Translations under genes and position numbers: made by a program
Notes under the pieces: model-generated
Databases searched by the model: none
Told to the model about the DNA's origin: nothing
Seen by the model: only the letters and a program-made list of their open reading frames with translations
In this document: one piece after another, positions 1 to 6,186 of the stretch
Layout: each line of letters starts with the position of its first letter
How positions within the stretch are numbered: position 1 is the first letter of the stretch
Origin: an uncultured Clostridia bacterium
GTDB taxonomy: Bacteria; Bacillota; Clostridia; Oscillospirales; CAG-272
DNA length: 14,581 nt
Direction of reading: 5' to 3'
NCBI GenBank assembly: GCA_946404295.1
Contig: CAMJDE010000020.1
Span: 1 to 14,581 of the forward strand

Positions 1-2
1 GA

Positions 3-497
3 GATACCTATCCTCTCAATCTCGTCCTGGACAACGAACTGCACGCGGTCGGCTCTACTTACGGTCAGTTCTCGGTCACCGTGGAATCGCACGGCTCGAT
101 TCAAACCGACGATCGTAACCACAGCAACACGACGCACGAGGACACCTATTCGGTCGGAACGGCAACGATCCTTGACGTAAACGACAGTCTTGAATTGAAC
201 GGAAGCGTGTATTGCTGTTTTGACGTCGGCGGCGGGTTCATGATTTTGATTGATCTCTCGATCGAAAACGGAAAACTGATGGTGGACGCGCGGACTCCGA
301 TTGCGTCGTACTATTCGATCCGAGGTGACCGTCCCGGCTATCTCGAAAGGCATTTCCGGGAGTACACGGACGGCAAGATCCCGTACTTTACCGTCACGGT
401 CACCGACACGGTCTCCGGTCTGTCCGATACGATCAACGTCAAAACGATGCCGACCGTAACCAGCGTCAGAATGTCGCCCGAAGAATTGTCTTTCTGA
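3..497 (+). CDS. Hypothetical beta-rich protein, 5'-truncated, in putative inovirus block
   Basis: The reading frame is already open at base 3 and ends at TGA 495-497, so the true start lies left of the window. A GTG at 81 is in frame, but the codons before it read as coding and it has no convincing ribosome site. The visible 164 residues alternate hydrophobic and Thr/Ser/Asp residues (for example FTVTVTDTVSGLSDTINVKT near the end), suggesting a beta-sandwich extracellular or virion-surface fold. I see no signal peptide, membrane span or catalytic motif in the visible part. The next gene starts 17 bases after the stop, so the two are probably cotranscribed. In an inovirus-type layout this position suits a minor coat or host-interaction protein, but that is inference from context. 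I do not recognise the family. Confidence 0.7.
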   Translation, partial: DTYPLNLVLDNELHAVGSTYGQFSVTVESHGSIQTDDRNHSNTTHEDTYSVGTATILDVNDSLELNGSVYCCFDVGGGFMILIDLSIENGKLMVDARTPIASYYSIRGDRPGYLERHFREYTDGKIPYFTVTVTDTVSGLSDTINVKTMPTVTSVRMSPEELSF

Positions 498-514
498 ACG
501 GGAGGTGACCTGCT

Positions 515-1108
515 ATGAGTGGAAAAAGCGTAACCCTTCAAGCCGGTAGGATCATCACCTACGTCCTGATCGTGCTTCTGCTCGTGGGCGGTGTCGGGTT
601 CGTCGCCTATTTCACGAATGGGTTTACCGACGGTTTCAAATCGTTCTACGTCAGCGTCAACGGTGAAAACGTGCTGGATGCCAAAACCGACGTGATCATT
701 TCCCCCTCCGCACCGCTCGAGGTGGACGTCAAGTACACGTTCGGAAGGTTCAGTAAGAAACTGACCGGGTATGAGGTCAAAGTCGTCCCGGCGGCAGACT
801 TCACCTTCACCGTTGACGGGGCGACGCACTCTTTCGCAAACGAAGAAGACCTTACGGGCGGTTTTGAGATCGTCGAAGATGACGAGTCTTTTAAGCTCAT
901 CCCGAAAGGCGGTCTGGGGTTCATTATGAGCGGCGTCTATCCGGACAGCGAGGTCGTCGTTAACAAATCGAGCGTTCCGAAGGACACGGACCTGTTCACG
1001 GTCATCGTCTATTCCAAAGACAAGACGGCGAGTGTTTCCATCGGATGCCGGTTGGAGGACTACGACACGGAAGGCGTCACTCTTGACGAGGAGGCGATCG
1101 TGTTTTGA
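515..1108 (+). CDS. Membrane-anchored hypothetical protein (197 aa), putative virion/surface component
   Basis: The ATG at 515 follows GGAGGTG at 500-506 at good spacing. Residues 12-33 are one strongly hydrophobic segment after a short basic N-terminus (K4, R12), reading as a signal anchor or uncleaved signal peptide with the remaining 160 or so residues outside the cell. The exported part is rich in beta-forming and acidic residues and has no cysteine pairs or enzyme motif I recognise. The stop overlaps the start of the next gene in a TTGA arrangement, so translation is probably coupled. With the flanking secreted proteins and the downstream 44-aa peptide, ATPase and HUH replication protein, it may be a structural protein of a filamentous-phage-like particle. 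This role is inferred only from neighbours; the alternative is a host surface protein. Confidence 0.8.
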   Translation: MSGKSVTLQAGRIITYVLIVLLLVGGVGFVAYFTNGFTDGFKSFYVSVNGENVLDAKTDVIISPSAPLEVDVKYTFGRFSKKLTGYEVKVVPAADFTFTVDGATHSFANEEDLTGGFEIVEDDESFKLIPKGGLGFIMSGVYPDSEVVVNKSSVPKDTDLFTVIVYSKDKTASVSIGCRLEDYDTEGVTLDEEAIVF

Positions 1109-2550
1109 GTCAGGCGGCAAAAACGAGGATCATTTCGTTGTTTCTCGCTTTTGTCACGGTGTTCTGTACCGTCTTTCTGGCGGTACAGACGCCCCTGATT
1201 GCAAGAGCAGAAACGACCTATTCGGACGTGCTGGACGATCTGCGGAAAGACGATTCTTTTCAAACGTCCAACTACCCCGAAAGAGCGGGAGACTACTCTT
1301 TGCAGATCATTCAGATCGCCGAGAGCGTCAACCGGGAACTGTTCGTGTATGTCTATCAGCCGAGCGGAACTCAAAAGGACCTGCGGGCGTCCTCGATCAA
1401 CATCTCGACGACGATCAACGACGCCATCAGTTTTACAAACTACAAGCTCGACTACCTGAACAGCAGCGGCGTGTTCTACAAGTACAAGGTGCGGGATTTC
1501 GCGGTCTTGGATGAGAACGTGCGGTATTACGCCATCACGTCCATCTACCGCCCCTTTGACGCGAGCATCGACGCGGGTACAGGCAACAACAATACGATCA
1601 CCGAAGTCAATTACGCAATCAACCGGCAGTATTGCTTCGGGACGATCAACGGCAATCCTTACGTAAACTGCATCGACATCGAAACCATCGTCGTGACGGA
1701 CAAGTTCGTCGGATTCGTGCGCTATCCGGACGGGTTCAAACTCTTCTACGGAGCGTGCGACAGTCATTTCGTGGCGTTCAATACGGACAAGCGGATCGAC
1801 AAACTGCTCGAAGCGGATGTGTACTACACGACGCAAGCCTACTCAATGGCTTGGGCGGTATATGTCGGGAAGAAGGAAGAGTTCGGTGAGAAGGAAGACC
1901 ACTATGCGTATCTGACGTATACCGACAAGGTGGAACACAACGGCGGCGGGTTGTTTGCCGGAACGTACACGTGGGACCGGATCCAGAGCGTTGAAGAGTT
2001 CATCGCAAACGAAGATCGGGATACCATCTACCACGGCGCGATCCTTGACGTCACCTATTCCACCCAACTGACCGACGAGGCGTTACAGGAGTTGCAGGGA
2101 AAGCATTGGGTTCTGCGATTCGCGGAAACCGAATATACCCTGTGGTCCGGCGACAGTTCTTACGGGAAGATCGCCACGATGGTCGGAGACGTGACGATCC
2201 TTCGGTTGAAGTTTGAGACCGACGGTATCGTTTACAATCTCGGTGTGATCGACAACAAGCAGACGGGCAGCAATCTGCCGTCCAACGTGACCGAAGTGAA
2301 GGTTTCGCTGAACGATAAAGGCAAGCGGATCGTCTGGCTGTTGTTGCTGATCCTCTTGCTCGTCTTGCTCGCGCCGATACTGCCTTACGTCATTCAGTTC
2401 ATCATCTTCATCTTCAGTTTACCGTTCCGACTGATCGGGTGGCTGATACGGTTGGTGAAACGAAGGCGCGAAGAAAAGAAAGAGCGACGGATCTACGAGC
2501 GCGTGATCGCGTCAATTGACGAGTCCGAATGGGACGATTTCGAACAGTAA
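1105..2550 (+). CDS. Secreted protein with signal peptide and C-terminal membrane anchor (481 aa), pIII-like topology
   Basis: The TTG at 1105 overlaps the previous stop (TTGA) and follows GAGGAGG at 1088-1094. The N-terminus is a classical signal peptide: basic K6/R8, hydrophobic core at residues 9-28, and an ARA|ET cleavage site after residue 35. Residues 36-400 form an exported domain rich in Tyr, Thr and Asp. The C-terminus has two adjacent hydrophobic stretches at about 410-427 and 429-448, followed by a very basic run (KRRREEKKERR) and an acidic tail, so the protein should stay anchored with its tail in the cytoplasm. This topology, in a block with a small single-span peptide, a Zot-like ATPase and a rolling-circle Rep, resembles an inovirus adsorption/minor coat protein (pIII type). 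I see no sequence similarity that proves this; a host surface protein remains possible. Confidence 0.8.
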   Translation: MSQAAKTRIISLFLAFVTVFCTVFLAVQTPLIARAETTYSDVLDDLRKDDSFQTSNYPERAGDYSLQIIQIAESVNRELFVYVYQPSGTQKDLRASSINISTTINDAISFTNYKLDYLNSSGVFYKYKVRDFAVLDENVRYYAITSIYRPFDASIDAGTGNNNTITEVNYAINRQYCFGTINGNPYVNCIDIETIVVTDKFVGFVRYPDGFKLFYGACDSHFVAFNTDKRIDKLLEADVYYTTQAYSMAWAVYVGKKEEFGEKEDHYAYLTYTDKVEHNGGGLFAGTYTWDRIQSVEEFIANEDRDTIYHGAILDVTYSTQLTDEALQELQGKHWVLRFAETEYTLWSGDSSYGKIATMVGDVTILRLKFETDGIVYNLGVIDNKQTGSNLPSNVTEVKVSLNDKGKRIVWLLLLILLLVLLAPILPYVIQFIIFIFSLPFRLIGWLIRLVKRRREEKKERRIYERVIASIDESEWDDFEQ

Positions 2551-2557
2551 CAAAAAA

Positions 2558-2590
2558 GGCGCCGGCAGAATAAACCCTGTCGGCGTTTTC
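2558..2590 (+). terminator. Intrinsic-terminator-like hairpin between the pIII-like gene and the 44-aa gene
   Basis: Arms 2560-2568 (CGCCGGCAG) and 2577-2585 (CTGTCGGCG) pair over nine positions with one G-T wobble, around an 8-base loop. An A-run (2552-2557) precedes the stem and TTTTC (2586-2590) follows it. It starts 9 bases after the stop of the 481-aa gene and ends 21 bases before the next ATG. No promoter fits in that gap, so it is probably a partial terminator or mRNA-stabilising hairpin that sets the ratio between upstream and downstream genes. Confidence 0.6.
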
Positions 2591-2611
2591 CTAAAAGAGA
2601 AAGGATTTGAT

Positions 2612-2746
2612 ATGAAAACGTTGAAAAGAATACTGGCGGTAACGGTCATTCTGGTTATCGCTATGGTGATATGGTATCTGGTATTTACCGGACAAGTAAT
2701 GAACGCGGAGGAAGCCTATGAAGAAGCAAAAGATCTTATACAGTAG
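2612..2746 (+). CDS. 44-aa single-span membrane peptide, candidate coat protein
   Basis: The ATG at 2612 follows AAAGGA at 2600-2605, six bases upstream. The frame is open further upstream, but that part crosses a terminator hairpin and has no ribosome site, so I chose this start. The peptide has a basic N-terminus (K2, K5, R6), one hydrophobic segment at about residues 7-26, and an acidic amphipathic tail (NAEEAYEEAKDLIQ). Size and topology resemble small inovirus virion proteins (major coat pVIII after processing, or pVII/pIX), although the charge layout is opposite to mature M13 pVIII, which has an acidic N-terminus and basic C-terminus. The last 29 bases overlap the ATPase gene, whose ribosome site GGAGGAA lies inside this gene, suggesting translational coupling. 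Alternative: a small accessory membrane subunit for the ATPase. Confidence 0.65.
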   Translation: MKTLKRILAVTVILVIAMVIWYLVFTGQVMNAEEAYEEAKDLIQ

Positions 2747-4835
2747 TTTGGCTACGACGCTGACGGTCTGCTTTCTGCTGCTGGGCTTTTTCGTCTTTCC
2801 ACGTTCATACGTTCGGTTAAAGGAAGCCGGAGCAGATCTTGTTTCGTGTGTAAAGTATTATTTACATTCCGTATTTGGCGAAACGCCGGAAGAGATGCCC
2901 TCGGTCGTGGAATACTCGGACGTGAGCGAGCCGATCACTCTTTTGCCGCCCGATTACGGAGCGTTCAAAGCAAAGACCGGTTCTTTTTTCAGAACTCTTT
3001 TCAGCAAGCAAAACCTGTTTGCGTGGCTTGCTTTGGTCGGAAAACGGTCCGTAACGCTTTCCAAAGGAATCGCAATCGTTCTCCCGGGTATCCTGTGCCT
3101 CTGGCTGCTGATTAAGCGTCTGTACGCGAAGTGCAACAACCGTTACAACCGGGATACTCTGCCGCTTTGGATATACAGACGGACGGTAGAACGAGGCTTT
3201 CTCGCGGCGAAGAGATTTGTCGTGGGATTTGTTTCGTTTCTGCGGGAGCACGGTTGGGTGTGGTTCTTCTGGCTCGTTTTGTGGGGGTTTCACCTCAATC
3301 TCGCGTCAATCGTCGTGGAGTTCTTCGCCTACTATCTCTTCTTTGCCGTATCGTTTGAGTTCGGAACGCTCTACGTCCAGGCGGTAAAACTCGTCCGGGA
3401 TCTGCAGCCGTTATTCCGGTTCTTCCCGTGGTGGATCCTGGTCTTTATCCCGTTGTTCCTGTTCAAACGGTTCCGGGAACGGATCGCGTTTGCCAGACTT
3501 CATCATTACGAGGCGCGGAACTGCGGGTTCATAAAAGAGCTGCCGATCGTCTCGATCACCTGTGGGAGTATGGGCAAGAAGAAAACGACGATGATAACCG
3601 ATATGACGCTCTCACAGGAAGTGATGTTCCGGCAGAAGGCGCTGGAGATCTTGCAAAAAACGGACCTGGCTTTTCCGAACTTCCCGTGGATCTGCTTCGA
3701 GAACGAGCTATTGAAATGCTTGGAGTACGGAATCGTCTATAACCTTGCAACCATCCGCGTCTGGATCGAGAAGAAGCGGGCGCGGTATGAAAAACACAGG
3801 AACGCCCGCCTGCAGCTCTACGGCTATAACAGCGGGCGGTATGGTTTGGAATATGACGACGCCTTGAGCGTGAAAAGCCTGTTTGACGCGCTCGAAACCT
3901 ACGCGCAGGCTTATTTCATTTTCGTTCTGCAATCCAGCCTGATCGTATCAAACTATTCCGTCCGGACCGATAACGACGTTGTGACGCGCGGGAACTTCCC
4001 GATCTGGTCTTTGGACTTCTTCGCCGACAGAAGACGGAGCAGCCGACACGCGCACGTTCTGGACTTCGACGTGCTGCGGCTCGGGAAGAAGATACGGGAA
4101 AACAATCCGAACGCCGGCAGCTTCGAGTTCGGCGTCGTGGCGATCACCGAGATCGGGAAAGAGCGCGGTAACAATCTGGAACTCAAAGAGGTCAAGAAAA
4201 AGAACGATGAAACGAACCAGAAGAACGATCTATTCAATTCCTGGCTCAAAATGTGCCGGCACTCGGCGACTGTGGATCATTTCCCGTTCATCAAGGTCTT
4301 CACCGACGAGCAGCGCCCGGAGAGTTGGGGGGCAGACGCGAGGGATCTCTGCGATATCGTCAATATCGTGTCCGCGGGAGACGCAAAACTCGCTCTTCCG
4401 TTCTACACGATCGAGGAGATGATCTCCGAATGGGCGTTCCACCGGTTTATCTCGCTCTACTACAATTTTCGGTTCCGCAGGGGAGACAACACCCTGCTCG
4501 TTCATCTTCTGAAACAGGCGACGGCGTGGCTTTGGAAGCGGAACGTCCGGATCTGCAATAAGTACGGCTATACGGTTCTCAAGATCGAAAAAGAGCGCGG
4601 AACGATGGACGGCAAGACTGTCCCGAAACGGTACTATCTTGTCAACCGCAAAATTTACAGCAACCGATTCACGACGGACTGCTTTGCGGATTTCTTTCAG
4701 GATATGGCGAGGAAGAGCAACGTAGGTCTTATGGATTATATCGAATACGCGACTGAAAAAGCGAGCGTAGAGGAGTTGAAGATGCAGAACAGTTACTTTA
4801 TCAACGGGCTTTACGGAAGCAACGAGGGCGAATAA
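2718..4835 (+). CDS. Membrane-embedded P-loop ATPase, Zot/pI-like morphogenesis candidate (705 aa)
   Basis: The start ATG follows GGAGGAA at 2707-2713. The N-terminal 250 residues hold several hydrophobic segments (about 8-27, 118-133, 178-215, 236-250). A cytoplasmic ATPase domain follows: P-loop-like GSMGKKKTT at 283-291, a Walker-B-like strand VVAITEIG at 473-480 with acidic E478, and FTDEQRPESWGADARD at 528-543, which looks like the Zot/pI motif in which a strand end (TQ.P/DEQRP) leads into an arginine finger (R542). Zot/pI ATPases drive assembly and extrusion of filamentous phage at the membrane. Two oddities: the domain order is opposite to M13 pI (membrane part first), and the usual Gly of GKT is Lys in GSMGKKKTT. 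The protein is also longer than typical pI/Zot (roughly 350-450 aa). Alternative: an FtsK/HerA-type packaging or transfer ATPase. Confidence 0.7.
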   Translation: MKKQKILYSSLATTLTVCFLLLGFFVFPRSYVRLKEAGADLVSCVKYYLHSVFGETPEEMPSVVEYSDVSEPITLLPPDYGAFKAKTGSFFRTLFSKQNLFAWLALVGKRSVTLSKGIAIVLPGILCLWLLIKRLYAKCNNRYNRDTLPLWIYRRTVERGFLAAKRFVVGFVSFLREHGWVWFFWLVLWGFHLNLASIVVEFFAYYLFFAVSFEFGTLYVQAVKLVRDLQPLFRFFPWWILVFIPLFLFKRFRERIAFARLHHYEARNCGFIKELPIVSITCGSMGKKKTTMITDMTLSQEVMFRQKALEILQKTDLAFPNFPWICFENELLKCLEYGIVYNLATIRVWIEKKRARYEKHRNARLQLYGYNSGRYGLEYDDALSVKSLFDALETYAQAYFIFVLQSSLIVSNYSVRTDNDVVTRGNFPIWSLDFFADRRRSSRHAHVLDFDVLRLGKKIRENNPNAGSFEFGVVAITEIGKERGNNLELKEVKKKNDETNQKNDLFNSWLKMCRHSATVDHFPFIKVFTDEQRPESWGADARDLCDIVNIVSAGDAKLALPFYTIEEMISEWAFHRFISLYYNFRFRRGDNTLLVHLLKQATAWLWKRNVRICNKYGYTVLKIEKERGTMDGKTVPKRYYLVNRKIYSNRFTTDCFADFFQDMARKSNVGLMDYIEYATEKASVEELKMQNSYFINGLYGSNEGE

Positions 4836-4874
4836 TCCCCCCTAAAAACACAAAAAGCAGGAAGGAGGTGAACT

Positions 4875-5915
4875 ATGGCATATCACGAAACCAAGGTTTA
4901 TTTCGATGGAAGTCACTATATTGCCATTCCGCACACGGAAACCCCCCGGAAACCCCGCAAGTATAAGCCACCCCCTGTTGATCCGGCGACCATTAAGCGT
5001 CCGACAGAAGAACCGCTTGACGTCGCGAGCCTGTTTGAGGAATGCGATCCGGAAGAGCGCGTTTTCGATACGCGGAGCAAATTGCCGTTTGAAGAAAAGT
5101 CGAAGCCGACACCGGTATCAGAAGTCCCCGTAACAGAAAAGCAGCCGACTGAAAAAGAAGTTTTCAATCGGCTGTATGAAGAGAATATTAATGCCCCGCG
5201 TCTCGAACGACGGAGACTGATTCTTGAGAAAATGAAACCGTATTTCGAGAACGACCGTGAAGCGGAGCTGTTCGTGGACGCGAATATGGTACGGAAGCAG
5301 ACCAACCTCATCGCGCGACGGATCCGGATGATCCGAAAAGTGAATCTGCAGGAGTTCAACTACTTTGTTACCTTCACGTACAGCGACGCGATCCATACCG
5401 AAGAATCGTTTCGGAAGAAGTTGCGGAACACGCTAAGCCACCTCTGTTCCCGGAAAGGTTGGAGATACGTCGGCGTCTGGGAGCGAAGTCCCGAAAAAAA
5501 GCGTCTTCACTTTCACGGGATCTTCTACGTTCCGAATGGGACGATGCCGGGAGAAATGAAAGAAGTGAAGAGTTACAGTTTCTCGGAACACAGGCCCCAG
5601 ATCACGATGCAGAACAGTTACTTTGAAAAACAATTCGGACGAAACGATTTCCGTCCGATCGAGCGCAAGGAAAAGATCGGCTCGGCGGTTGCCTATCTGC
5701 TCAAATACATCGAGAAGTCCGGTGAAAAGATCGTCTATTCGAGGGGTCTGCCGCAATTCTTCATATCGGACATTCTGGAAGACGACGTCGTTTGCAGAAT
5801 CGGTTTGGAAGATAAGAAACTGCTGCTCTTTGACAACTTTTCCTGTTTTGACGAAGGGTGCTACGTCGGTCCCGTATGCAAGGAAACGATCAAGCAACTG
5901 CGCAAAAGCAACTGA
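4875..5915 (+). CDS. rep: HUH rolling-circle replication initiator (Rep), 346 aa
   Basis: The ATG at 4875 is preceded by a near-perfect Shine-Dalgarno AAGGAGGTGA (4862-4871). Residues 1-130 are a proline- and charge-rich N-terminal extension. The catalytic domain shows the three HUH motifs in order: motif I FVTFTYS (164-170), motif II HFHG (H212 and H214 binding the metal), and motif III AYLLKYIEK with likely nicking tyrosine Y274 and helper lysine K277. W202/E203 before motif II may give another metal ligand. Such proteins nick one strand at the double-strand origin and start rolling-circle replication of filamentous phages, small plasmids and related elements. There is no helicase domain, so a host helicase (PcrA/UvrD type) would be needed. 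The inverted-repeat region directly downstream is the likely target. Assignment as a HUH Rep is strong; phage versus plasmid type rests on neighbours. Confidence 0.85.
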   Translation: MAYHETKVYFDGSHYIAIPHTETPRKPRKYKPPPVDPATIKRPTEEPLDVASLFEECDPEERVFDTRSKLPFEEKSKPTPVSEVPVTEKQPTEKEVFNRLYEENINAPRLERRRLILEKMKPYFENDREAELFVDANMVRKQTNLIARRIRMIRKVNLQEFNYFVTFTYSDAIHTEESFRKKLRNTLSHLCSRKGWRYVGVWERSPEKKRLHFHGIFYVPNGTMPGEMKEVKSYSFSEHRPQITMQNSYFEKQFGRNDFRPIERKEKIGSAVAYLLKYIEKSGEKIVYSRGLPQFFISDILEDDVVCRIGLEDKKLLLFDNFSCFDEGCYVGPVCKETIKQLRKSN

Positions 5916-5973
5916 CCGGAGATCCGAGTGGACAAATACGGTATTAAAACGGAAACACGCGCGAACGGATCAC

Positions 5974-6010
5974 GCGGTGATTCGCCAAGCGGTTCAGCGG
6001 CGAACACCGC
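5974..6010. repeat. Imperfect inverted repeat downstream of rep
   Basis: The left arm 5974-5986 (GCGGTGATTCGCC) is complementary to the right arm 5999-6010 (GGCGAACACCGC) over 12 pairs with one bulged A, around a 12-base loop. It lies 58 bases after the Rep stop codon. There is no T-run after it, so it is not a standard terminator. A cruciform at a rolling-circle origin is a reasonable reading. Confidence 0.6.
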
Positions 6011-6057
6011 GCCTTCGCGCTTCCTGTTTTCCGTATTTCAGTCGGGTTCGGAAATGG

Positions 6058-6123
6058 TTAGGCGTGTGCTTGTCTCGCGCGCGCGTAGCGCGCGCGCTTG
6101 TATCAAAACAAGCACACGCCTAA
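6058..6123. repeat. Large nested hairpin with alternating CG core
   Basis: The outer arms TTAGGCGTGTGCTTGT (6058-6073) and ACAAGCACACGCCTAA (6108-6123) are perfect 16-base complements. Inside, 6076-6084 and 6088-6096 form a 9-bp CG stem with loop GTA (6085-6087). GCTTGT occurs at 6068-6073 and again at 6096-6101, so the right arm ACAAGC (6108-6113) can pair with either copy, giving an alternative small hairpin with loop ATCAAA. No poly-T follows on either strand. Best reading: single-strand origin, double-strand origin or packaging signal. Confidence 0.75.
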
Positions 6124-6186
6124 TCGCCAAAGTGGTATTTTAATCAGACTTTTTCCTCTGTCGTTTCTCAGTTCCAAATGTGATTA

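Larger units (their letters stand above)
5916..6186 (+). other. Intergenic region, candidate origin or packaging signal of the rolling-circle element
   Basis: This 271-base stretch lies between the Rep stop and the tail of the opposite-strand ATPase gene. It contains the 12/13-base inverted repeat at 5974-6010, a 66-base hairpin at 6058-6123 with an alternating CG core, and a featureless AT-rich end (6124-6186). Inoviruses and other rolling-circle replicons usually keep their origin and packaging hairpin in the main non-coding gap next to rep. I cannot identify the nick sequence. No dif-like site or tRNA is recognisable here. Confidence 0.45.

Noticed and set aside
338..1836. Two overlapping minus-strand frames of about 260 codons
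   Set aside because: They are antisense to three plus-strand genes with clear ribosome sites, a signal peptide and membrane spans. Their translations are rich in Arg, Val and Asp and lack start signals.
5928..6143. 71-codon GTG frame right after rep with GGAG upstream
   Set aside because: The spacing to GGAG is acceptable, but the frame runs through both inverted repeats and its product is an Arg/Ser/Ala-rich sequence produced by the CG tract. I read the DNA as a structural or origin region, though a small gene cannot be fully excluded.
6124..6186. Possible dif/attachment site or terminator at the end of the phage block
   Set aside because: No 28-base dif-like pair of arms, no tRNA end and no stem with T-tract could be found by eye. 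The stretch is just AT-rich.
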